Source of the DNA: Promicromonospora sp. MEB111
Lineage (GTDB): Bacteria > Actinomycetota > Actinomycetes > Actinomycetales > Cellulomonadaceae
Assembly (NCBI RefSeq): GCF_030209445.1
Contig: NZ_JARVSD010000011.1
Coordinates: 344,089 to 408,088, forward strand
DNA: 64,000 bases
Direction: 5' to 3'
In this document: positions 57,905 to 64,000 of the stretch, one piece after another
Numbering within the stretch: the stretch's first letter is position 1
Layout of the letters: each line of letters begins with the position of its first letter
Program-made: the position numbers and the translations under genes
Notes under the pieces: generated by a model
The model's input: the letters and a program-made list of their open reading frames with translations, nothing else
Told to the model about the DNA's origin: nothing
Database searches by the model: none

Positions 57905-59800
57905 GTGGCTCAGGTGACGGCAGACCCTCTCATCGGCCGCCTGGTCGACGGGCGGTACGAGATAGTCGCGCGCGTGGCGCGCGGAGGCATGGCCACGGTG
58001 TACCGCGCGCACGACACGCGGCTGAACCGTGAGATCGCCCTGAAGGTGATGCACCCCCACCTCGCGGAGGGGGAGCAGGCCGCGAGCTTCCGCCAGCGCT
58101 TCGAGCGCGAGGCCCGGTCGGCCGCCGGCCTGCAGCACCACGGCGTCGTCGCCGTCTACGACCAGGGCACCGACGGCGACATGCGCTACCTGACCATGGA
58201 GTACGTGCCGGGCACCAACCTGCGCCAGCTCATCCGCGACGGCGACCTCACGCTGCGCCGCTCGTTCGCGATCCTCGACGTGGTGCTCTCCGCGCTCGCG
58301 GCGGCGCACGCCAAGGGGATCGTGCACCGCGACATCAAGCCGGAGAACGTGCTGCTGGAGGAGGGCACCGGGCGGCCCAAGGTGGCGGACTTCGGCCTGG
58401 CCCGCGCCATCTCCGAGGTGTCGAACACGACGACGGGCACGATCCTGGGCACGGTGGCCTACCTCGCACCCGAGACCATCGCCACGGGGCACGTCGACAC
58501 GCGCGCCGACGTGTACGCCGTGGGGATCCTCGCGTTCGAGCTGTTCACCGGCCGCCTGCCGCACGAGGGGGAGGGGCCCATCCAGGTCGCGTTCGCGCAC
58601 GTCAACACCGACGTGCCGCCCGTGAGCGCGTTCGCCGGCCACCTGGGCCGCCCGCTCGACGTCCTGGTCCGGGCACTCACCGCGCGGGACCCGGACCGGC
58701 GCCCGCACGACGCCGCGGTGGCGCTCGACGCCCTGCGCAGCACGTTCCGGCAGATCCCCAACGAGGTGCTGGACATCCCCGCCAAGGTGGCGCCGCCGCC
58801 GTCGTCCGCCGCGGTGAAGGCCGCGCGCACCGCGGTCGTGGAGCGGCCGCCGGCCGGCCAGTGGGCGGTGCCGCAGCAGACGCCGCAGCCGCCTCCGCCG
58901 CCACCCGCGCGGCAGCCGCGCCGCGGCGGCAAGATCCTGCTGGGCGTCGCGCTGGTCGCGGTCCTGTTCAGCGCCTGGTGGTACACGGAGCACGGCCCGG
59001 GTGCCTACGCGGTGGTCCCCGACGGCGTGGTGGGCGTGGCCGTGGCTCAGGCCGAGGAGGCGCTGACCGAGGCCGGGCTGACGTCGTCGAACGTGGAGCA
59101 GCACGACTCCGACGTGCCCGAGGGCGAGGTCATCTCGGTGGTCCCCGACGAGGGGCGGCGCTCGCAGCGCGACGAGCCCGTGCGCCTGGTGGTCTCGCTC
59201 GGGCCGGAGGTGGCCGAGGTGCCTGCCGGGCTGGTGGGCATGACCGAGGAGCAGGCCCGGGCGGCGCTGGGTGACGTCGGCCTCGTCGACGTCGAGGTCT
59301 CGCGCGAGTACTCCGCCGACGTGCCGCGCGACCAGGTGATCTGGGCTTCCGTGCGCGACGGCGGCACCGTGCCGACCGACGAGACCGTCCGGCTCACCGT
59401 CTCCGACGGGCCCCCGCCGGTGACCGTGCCCGAGCTGACGGGCCTGTCGGCGGGCGAGGCGGAGGACGCGCTCGTCGCCCAGGGGTTCGACGTCGTCCGG
59501 GAGGACACGTTCGACAAGAAGGCAGAGGCCGGGACGGTGATCCGCACCAAGCCGGGCGGGGGCAAGGGTGCCGAGCCGGGCAGCACCGTCACCATCGTGG
59601 TCAGCATGGGTGCCCAGGGCACCGTGCCCGACGTCGTCGGGTTGTCCGTCGAGGACGCCCAGGCGCTGCTCGACGAGGCCGGCTACACGTCGGTGGTGCG
59701 CGGCTTCGGCGAGCTGTTCGACGAGGGCGTCAAGGAGACCGAGCCCGTCGCGGGGGAGAAGCTGAAGAAGGGCGAAGAGGTCACCCTCTGGACCTGGTGA
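57905..59800 (+). CDS. pknL: PASTA-domain Ser/Thr protein kinase (PknL-like)
   Basis: A 631-residue transmembrane kinase. Residues 18-280 are the kinase domain: VARGGMATVYRA, Lys47 in IALKVM, catalytic IVHRDIKPENVLL (Asp143), ADFGLAR and YLAPE. The activation segment holds SNTTTGT, a likely autophosphorylation site. A Pro-rich juxtamembrane stretch leads to one helix (344-360, ILLGVALVAVLFSAWWY). Four PASTA domains follow (about 369-631), each with a VP-x-x-x-G start, which in related kinases sense muropeptides or cell-wall material. It is divergent from its probable substrate. The stop falls in a tandem repeat. Confidence 0.94.
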   Translation: MAQVTADPLIGRLVDGRYEIVARVARGGMATVYRAHDTRLNREIALKVMHPHLAEGEQAASFRQRFEREARSAAGLQHHGVVAVYDQGTDGDMRYLTMEYVPGTNLRQLIRDGDLTLRRSFAILDVVLSALAAAHAKGIVHRDIKPENVLLEEGTGRPKVADFGLARAISEVSNTTTGTILGTVAYLAPETIATGHVDTRADVYAVGILAFELFTGRLPHEGEGPIQVAFAHVNTDVPPVSAFAGHLGRPLDVLVRALTARDPDRRPHDAAVALDALRSTFRQIPNEVLDIPAKVAPPPSSAAVKAARTAVVERPPAGQWAVPQQTPQPPPPPPARQPRRGGKILLGVALVAVLFSAWWYTEHGPGAYAVVPDGVVGVAVAQAEEALTEAGLTSSNVEQHDSDVPEGEVISVVPDEGRRSQRDEPVRLVVSLGPEVAEVPAGLVGMTEEQARAALGDVGLVDVEVSREYSADVPRDQVIWASVRDGGTVPTDETVRLTVSDGPPPVTVPELTGLSAGEAEDALVAQGFDVVREDTFDKKAEAGTVIRTKPGGGKGAEPGSTVTIVVSMGAQGTVPDVVGLSVEDAQALLDEAGYTSVVRGFGELFDEGVKETEPVAGEKLKKGEEVTLWTW

Positions 59801-59839
59801 GCTGGGCTGGCGAGGCTGGTGAGCTGGGCTGGCGAGGCT
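59796..59839. repeat. 22-bp tandem repeat across the pknL stop, 2 copies
   Basis: GGTGAGCTGGGCTGGCGAGGCT occurs twice without change; the first copy contains the TGA stop (59798-59800). Confidence 0.88.
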
Positions 59840-59853
59840 GGGCCGGGTGAGGC

Positions 59854-61017
59854 TCAGGCCGTCCGGTCGACCGCGGCGTGGGCCAGGTCGGTGAGCAGGC
59901 CGCGGCCTGGCTCCGCCAGGTCCGCCAGGTCCAGCAGCGCGTGGCCGCGGACGGCGAGATCGGCGATGAGCTCCTCGACCGCGTCCAGCGCACCGGAGCC
60001 GACGATGACCTCGCGCACCCGTGCCACGTCGTCGTCGGACAGGTCGGGGTTGCCGAGCGCGGCGACCAGCACGGCCGCCTCAGGGCCGTCGGCGTCGGGC
60101 AGCAGTGCCAGGGTGCGGGCCACGACCACCGTGCGCTTGCCCTCGCGCAGGTCGTCACCGGCGGGCTTGCCCGTGACGGCCGGGTCGCCGAAGACGCCGA
60201 GCACGTCGTCCCGGAGCTGGAACGCCTCGCCCAGCGGTTGGCCCGCCGCCTCGATCCCGGCCGCCGCCTGCGGGCCCGCGCCAGCCAGCAGCGCGCCCAG
60301 CGCGAGCGGGGCGGCCACGGAGTAGCTCGCCGTCTTGGCGCGCAGCACGTTCCGGGCGCGCTCCTCGTCGGCGGCGGGGTCCTGGCCCCACGGCTCCGCC
60401 TGCACCAGCACGTCCAGGAACTGGCCCACGACCACCTCGCTCTGCATCGCGTCGAAGCGGGCGCGGGTCGCCTCGGCGACGGCCGCGGGCAGCGGTGCGA
60501 GCGCCGCCGACAGCTCGCGCTGGGCGGCCAGGAGCACCAGGTCGCCGATCAGGATGGCGGCGGAGTCGCCGAACCGCACCGGCTCGCCGGCCCACGCCGC
60601 GCCCGCGTGCTTCGCGGCGAACGCGCGGTGCGCCGTGGGGCGGCCACGGCGGGTGTCGGAGTTGTCCATCACGTCGTCGTGCAGCAGGGCCGCGGCCTGG
60701 AACAGCTCCAGCGCGGCGCCCACCCGGACGGTCGCGACGCGGGCGGGGTCGGCCGGGTCGGCGGATCCGCCGTGCGCGCGGAACGACCAGTAGCAGAACG
60801 CGGCTCGCAGCCGCTTGCCGCCCGCGAGCAGACCCGCCGCCTCCTCGACCATGGCCTCGGCGCTCGGGCTGATCGCCCCGACCTCGGCCGTCAGCCGGGC
60901 GAGGTGGGCGCTCACCGCGGCGTCGACGTCGCCGCGGAGCTGCTCGGCGTCCACGAGGGCGGCGGGGCTCAGGGGGCGGGGGTCGCGGGGGCTGGTACGG
61001 ACAGGTGAGGCGGGCAC
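59854..61017 (-). CDS. idsA: Polyprenyl (geranylgeranyl-type) diphosphate synthase
   Basis: A 387-residue prenyltransferase that extends allylic diphosphates with isopentenyl diphosphate. The first aspartate-rich motif is LLHDDVMDNSDTRRG (Asp114, Asp115, Asp118), and the second is FQLRDDVLGVFGD, where the last Asp is replaced by the LGVFGD form common in actinobacterial IdsA proteins. Product length is not readable with confidence. The GTG start has TAGGCT 6 nt upstream. Its convergent placement next to pknL resembles the mycobacterial idsA2 neighbourhood. Confidence 0.93.
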   Translation of the reverse strand: MPASPVRTSPRDPRPLSPAALVDAEQLRGDVDAAVSAHLARLTAEVGAISPSAEAMVEEAAGLLAGGKRLRAAFCYWSFRAHGGSADPADPARVATVRVGAALELFQAAALLHDDVMDNSDTRRGRPTAHRAFAAKHAGAAWAGEPVRFGDSAAILIGDLVLLAAQRELSAALAPLPAAVAEATRARFDAMQSEVVVGQFLDVLVQAEPWGQDPAADEERARNVLRAKTASYSVAAPLALGALLAGAGPQAAAGIEAAGQPLGEAFQLRDDVLGVFGDPAVTGKPAGDDLREGKRTVVVARTLALLPDADGPEAAVLVAALGNPDLSDDDVARVREVIVGSGALDAVEELIADLAVRGHALLDLADLAEPGRGLLTDLAHAAVDRTA

Positions 61018-61023
61018 GGCACC

Positions 61024-61029
61024 AGCCTA
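61024..61029 (-). promoter_or_regulatory. -10 box (TAGGCT) of idsA, leaderless-type
   Basis: On the minus strand TAGGCT is followed by 6 nt and the GTG at 61017; the box overlaps the stop of the upstream lipoprotein gene. Confidence 0.6.
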
Positions 61030-61623
61030 TGGGGTGCGGACGGTGCCGCTGATCGAGCAGAGGCGCCGCTCCCCGTCGTCGAGCACGCCCACCACGAGCG
61101 ACTCCTGCACCTCGCCCGACTTCTCCTTGGTGATGCGCAGGAACGCGGTCTGCGCGGTGAGGCCGCTCGCCTCCGGCGCGTCGATCCGCCGGAAACCCTG
61201 CCCCGTGAGGATCTTCTCGGCCTGCTTGATCACCTGGTCCGTCGGGCGGCTCGACGACAGGTTGAGCGTGACCTGGGTCATCGGGACGGCCTTGGTCTTC
61301 GACCCCGTCGACGCCGTGGGCACGGGCTGCGCCGACGAGGCGAGCAGTGTGGCGTCCTTCGGCATGGGGAACAGATCGGGCGGGAACCCCTGCGCGTAGG
61401 TGGCCACCGCGGACGACGGGTCGAAGGTCGGCAGCTCGGTCGGTCCGCCGGTCGCGGCGCCGCCCGGCTCAGGGCCGGCGGTGCTGCCGGTGGTGGTGCC
61501 ACCGGTGGTGGTGCTGCCCGCCGCGGACTGTTCGGTCCCGGCGCCGCAGCCCCCGGTGGCGAGCGCCAGCCCGACGGCGGCGGCGAGCGCGGCCGTGCGG
61601 CGGGCTGTGGCGAAGCGGGGCAC
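61027..61623 (-). CDS. Small lipoprotein, function unknown
   Basis: A 198-residue exported protein: signal (TARRTAALAAAVGLALATGGC) with lipobox cysteine, a Thr/Gly/Ser-rich linker (STTTGGTTTGSTAG), and a C-terminal alpha/beta domain with TQVTLNLSSSRPTDQVIKQAEKIL and TAFLRITKEKSGEVQESLVVGVLDDGERRLCSISGTV. No enzyme motif is recognised. The GTG start has TACCGT 7 nt upstream. It lies upstream of idsA on the same strand. Confidence 0.75.
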   Translation of the reverse strand: MPRFATARRTAALAAAVGLALATGGCGAGTEQSAAGSTTTGGTTTGSTAGPEPGGAATGGPTELPTFDPSSAVATYAQGFPPDLFPMPKDATLLASSAQPVPTASTGSKTKAVPMTQVTLNLSSSRPTDQVIKQAEKILTGQGFRRIDAPEASGLTAQTAFLRITKEKSGEVQESLVVGVLDDGERRLCSISGTVRTP

Positions 61624-61630
61624 GTCGCAC

Positions 61631-61636
61631 ACGGTA
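61631..61636 (-). promoter_or_regulatory. -10 box (TACCGT) of the lipoprotein gene, leaderless-type
   Basis: On the minus strand TACCGT is followed by 7 nt and the GTG at 61623. Confidence 0.55.
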
Positions 61637-61783
61637 GCCGCACAGGCCCGGGTGACGACAGCGTGCGGTGATGAGACCGTCTGGACGGGGCGGTGCGGGA
61701 GCGAGCGCGACCACAGGAAGCCGGTTGTCCACACGGCCCGCCCGGGCGCGCCGCCGTCCTGCCGGCGGGCTGAGATCGTCCAC

Positions 61784-63508
61784 ATGAACCTCGACAACGG
61801 CACGGACCGGGACGGCGTCCCGAACGACAGCTCCCCTCACGACAGCCCCGCAAACGACGCCTCCCGTCGCGACATCCCGGCGAACGCCGACCCCGGGTAC
61901 GGCATCTCCCAGGACGACATCCGCCGGACGGAGGTCCCCGGCGCCGTCACCCCGGCGCGCGGCCGGCGTCCGGACCGCGGTCGGACGCCTGCCGCACCGG
62001 CCGCCGGGGTGGTCCCGAACGAACGGGTCGTCCGCGTGTCGGGGCCGGAGGACCTCCTCGCCTACGTCCCGTACCGACTCGGCTTCGAGCCGGTCGAGTC
62101 CGCGGTGGTGGTGAGCCTGACCGGCCCGCGCCAACGGGTGGGGCTGGTGGCCCGGGTCGACCTGACCGACCTCCGCCTGCGCCGGCCGAGCGACCCCGAC
62201 GGGCCCGACGGTGGCGCCACGGCCCGCTGGCTCGCCGACCACGTGGTGGCCGACGGCGCGGACCGGGCCGTCGTGGTGCTGTACACCGCCACGGACGCCA
62301 CGGCGCGGTCCGGCGCCGCGCGGCTCGCGGCGGACCTGCTCCGGGCGCGTCTCGACCGGCGGCTCCCCGGGACCGAGGTCTGGCTCGTGACGCCGACGGG
62401 CTTCCGGGCGCTCGACTGCGCCGACCCGAGGTGCTGCCCGGCCGAGGGCCGGCCGTTGTCCGCGCTCCAGGGCACCCGCGTCGCCGCCCACATGGTCCTG
62501 GAGGGCCGCACCGTGGCCGGCACCCGCGAGGAGCGGTACACCCTGCGGGCCGCGCCCGAGGCCGCCCGCACGCAGGCTCGGCGGGCTGCGGCGCGCTGGA
62601 CCGACACCTACCGCCGGCTGCTGCACCGGACCAGGTTCCCGAACGGTGGTGGCCCGATCGACGGTGGTCCCGTCGACGGCGCGGCGTTCGGCCTGGGGCC
62701 AGCCGGGGACACGGCCGGACGCTCCGCCGGACGCTCTGCCAGTAGCTCTGCCGGAAGCCCTGCCGGAGGCACGGCCAGGACGGCGGCCCGGAACGCGGCC
62801 CGGAACGCGGCACGCAGCGCAGGCCGGGGCCTGGCCGTGCGGGCCGAGCAGGTCGCGCAGGCCGAGCGGGCGCTCGCCGACTGGGGAGCGGAGAGCCTCG
62901 GCCTGTGGCGTGCCGCGGTGCGTGCCACGGCGCGTGCGACACCCGGCGAACGCGTGCCGCTCTCCCCGGTGGACCTGGGCAAGATCGGTGCGGCGCTCGC
63001 GGACACGCCCGTCCGGGACGCGGTGCTGCTCAGCCTTGCGCCTGGCACGGCGGAGACGGCGCTCCGTACCGCGCGGCGGGAGGCGGACGGCGACACGGAC
63101 CGGTCCACCGGAGCCGTCATGGCGCAGATCATCGACCCGCAACGGGGCATCCCGCCCGACGAGGGCATCACCCGCCCGGCCCGCGACGTGCTGGAGGCCG
63201 TGGTCACGCACGTGCCCCGCAACCGGCGGGCCCCGGCGTACCTGCTGCTGGCGCTCGTGGCCTGGTGGCACGGCGACGGCGGGCTGGCGGCCGAGCGGGT
63301 GTCGGACGCGCTGGGCGTGGACCCGGACTACCGGCTCGCGCTCCTGCTGCGCAGCGCGATCGTCGGCGGCGTCCCGCCGGGCTGGGTGCGGCGGGAGCAG
63401 GCCCTCTTCCACGGTGATCCCCGTGGCGACGCCCACAGCGACACCCACAGCGATCCTCACGGTGATCCCCACGGTGAGGCGGGATCGGACGAGATGGCTG
63501 CGGTGTGA
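61784..63508 (+). CDS. DUF4192-domain protein with repetitive linker and His/Asp tail
   Basis: This 574-residue protein has its DUF4192 core in two parts: VRVSGPEDLLAYVPYRLGFEPVESAVVVSL with RADHV/ADRAVVVLYT and the CADPRCCPAEGRPLS segment, then a C-terminal helical part (RGIPPDEGITRPARDVLEAVV, PAYLLLALVAWWHGDG, ALLLRSAIVGG). Between them lies a Ser/Ala/Gly/Arg repeat (TAGRSAGRSASSSAGSPAGG). The first 70 residues are Asn/Asp/Arg-rich and disordered. The last 25 residues repeat HGDP/HSDP units, a possible metal-binding tail. Function of the family is unknown. Start taken at ATG 61784. Confidence 0.85.
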   Translation: MNLDNGTDRDGVPNDSSPHDSPANDASRRDIPANADPGYGISQDDIRRTEVPGAVTPARGRRPDRGRTPAAPAAGVVPNERVVRVSGPEDLLAYVPYRLGFEPVESAVVVSLTGPRQRVGLVARVDLTDLRLRRPSDPDGPDGGATARWLADHVVADGADRAVVVLYTATDATARSGAARLAADLLRARLDRRLPGTEVWLVTPTGFRALDCADPRCCPAEGRPLSALQGTRVAAHMVLEGRTVAGTREERYTLRAAPEAARTQARRAAARWTDTYRRLLHRTRFPNGGGPIDGGPVDGAAFGLGPAGDTAGRSAGRSASSSAGSPAGGTARTAARNAARNAARSAGRGLAVRAEQVAQAERALADWGAESLGLWRAAVRATARATPGERVPLSPVDLGKIGAALADTPVRDAVLLSLAPGTAETALRTARREADGDTDRSTGAVMAQIIDPQRGIPPDEGITRPARDVLEAVVTHVPRNRRAPAYLLLALVAWWHGDGGLAAERVSDALGVDPDYRLALLLRSAIVGGVPPGWVRREQALFHGDPRGDAHSDTHSDPHGDPHGEAGSDEMAAV

Positions 63509-63556
63509 GTGCGGCGGGAGCGTCGTGTGCGGCATCGACCGGGCCGCGGTGTGGGG

Positions 63557-63562
63557 TAGCGT
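63557..63562 (+). promoter_or_regulatory. -10 box (TAGCGT) of the usp gene, near-leaderless
   Basis: TAGCGT is followed by 8 nt and the ATG at 63571. Confidence 0.5.
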
Positions 63563-63570
63563 CGGCTGAC

Positions 63571-63936
63571 ATGACGATCGTCGTCGGCCACCTCGCCACG
63601 CCCGAGGGCCGAGAGGCCCTCAGTACCGCTGTCACCGAGGCCCGGGAGCGCAACGCCCCGCTGGTCGTCGTCACGAGCGGGAAGCGTCCCGTCGACGAGT
63701 GCCAGGCCGAGCTCGACGAGCTCGCGACCGGCCCGGCGGCCGGGCTCGACGTGCGCGTCGAGGAGGGCACCGGCGACCTCGCCGAGGACCTGATCCGTGC
63801 GGCCACGAGCACCGGCGCCGACCTGATCGTGATCGGCCTTCGCAAGCGCAGCCCCGTCGGCAAGCTCATCCTCGGCGCGGGTGCGCAGCGGATCCTCGTC
63901 GAGGCGCCGTGCCCGGTGCTCGCCGTCAAGGTCTGA
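63571..63936 (+). CDS. Universal stress protein (UspA family), short form
   Basis: A 121-residue single-domain UspA protein. It opens TIVVGHLATPEGREALSTAV and carries the C-terminal signature DLIVIGLRKRSPVGKLILGAGAQRILVEAPCPVLAVK, given here as adjoining motifs: IGLRKRSPVGK matches the G-x-R-x-x-S nucleotide-binding region, though the usual G2xG9G(S/T) spacing is slightly altered. Such proteins bind ATP or AMP and respond to starvation or hypoxia. Its stop is the first unit of a 15-bp tandem repeat. Confidence 0.9.
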   Translation: MTIVVGHLATPEGREALSTAVTEARERNAPLVVVTSGKRPVDECQAELDELATGPAAGLDVRVEEGTGDLAEDLIRAATSTGADLIVIGLRKRSPVGKLILGAGAQRILVEAPCPVLAVKV

Positions 63937-64000
63937 TCCTGCGGTGTCTGATCCTGCGGTGTCTGATCCTGCGGTGTCTGATCCTGCGGTGTCTGATCCT
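63931..64000. repeat. 15-bp tandem repeat across the usp stop, at least 4.7 copies
   Basis: GTCTGATCCTGCGGT repeats without change from 63931 to the window edge. Each copy keeps TGA in the usp frame, so the array is a series of in-frame stops. The right end is outside the window. Confidence 0.93.

Noticed and set aside
63931..64000. CRISPR array
   Set aside because: The 15-bp units are directly adjacent with no spacers, and no cas gene is present.
1..64000. tRNA, rRNA, insertion sequences, prophage or integrase genes
   Set aside because: None recognised by reading either strand; a covariance-model and profile search would be needed to exclude small RNAs.

Overview
The window is a densely packed, very GC-rich bacterial chromosome segment. 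Gene content points to an actinobacterium, most like Micrococcales relatives such as Promicromonosporaceae or Cellulomonadaceae. The pointers are a bcc-aa3 respiratory cluster (ctaCDF, ctaE-qcrCAB), a PknL / Rv2175c-like / class II DAHP synthase / prenyl synthase neighbourhood like that of mycobacteria, a PPi-type phosphofructokinase, sugar ABC importers with no ATPase gene of their own, frequent GTG/TTG starts, and many TANNNT boxes 6-8 nt before the start codon (leaderless mRNAs). I see no phage, insertion sequence, CRISPR array, rRNA or tRNA. This looks like core chromosome with a carbohydrate-use insert.

Layout. 0-6 kb: start of a lipoyl-domain E2 gene, lpdA, pepA, two small membrane proteins, pyrD. 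6-10.4 kb: a divergent MocR regulator / YczE membrane protein pair around a clean operator palindrome, then an ECF sigma factor fused to a membrane helix and a propeller-like outer domain. 10.4-17 kb: housekeeping genes (aldo/keto reductase, DUF3043 protein, M20 peptidase, thioesterase, DJ-1/PfpI protein, nadA, glycerate-kinase-like remnant, ErpA-type Fe-S carrier). 17-32 kb: a TusA-like protein and a cysteine-desulfurase-like protein lacking the usual PLP lysine lead into the terminal oxidase and cytochrome bcc genes, with trpD and an atypical receiver protein on the other strand, then sodA and a second, orphan qcrB. 32-35 kb: Lrp-type effector domain, DEDDh/GIY-YIG nuclease, purC.

35-49 kb is a sugar-use region: a GH13 enzyme, a secreted GH144-like enzyme, a GH1 beta-glucosidase, a three-gene CUT1 importer and a LacI regulator, then a second importer split over divergent operons with a GH63/MGH1-like glycosidase. 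Neither importer has an ATPase here, which fits the shared MsiK-type ATPase known in actinobacteria. 49-64 kb: acyltransferase, ROK glucokinase, long-chain acyl-CoA synthetase, GNAT enzyme, PPi-phosphofructokinase, DAHP synthase, PknL-like kinase with its Rv2175c-like neighbour, polyprenyl diphosphate synthase, a lipoprotein, a DUF4192 protein and a universal stress protein.

The most unusual signals lie between genes: four members of a palindrome family sharing outer arms GTGTCAGAC/GTCTGACAC with compensatory changes; short tandem repeats placed across stop codons at five or more genes; an exact 68-bp direct duplication; and at least 18 leaderless-type promoters. The most unusual proteins are the sigma-factor fusion, the lysine-less desulfurase homologue beside TusA, and the second QcrB, which shares near-identical DNA tracts with the first.
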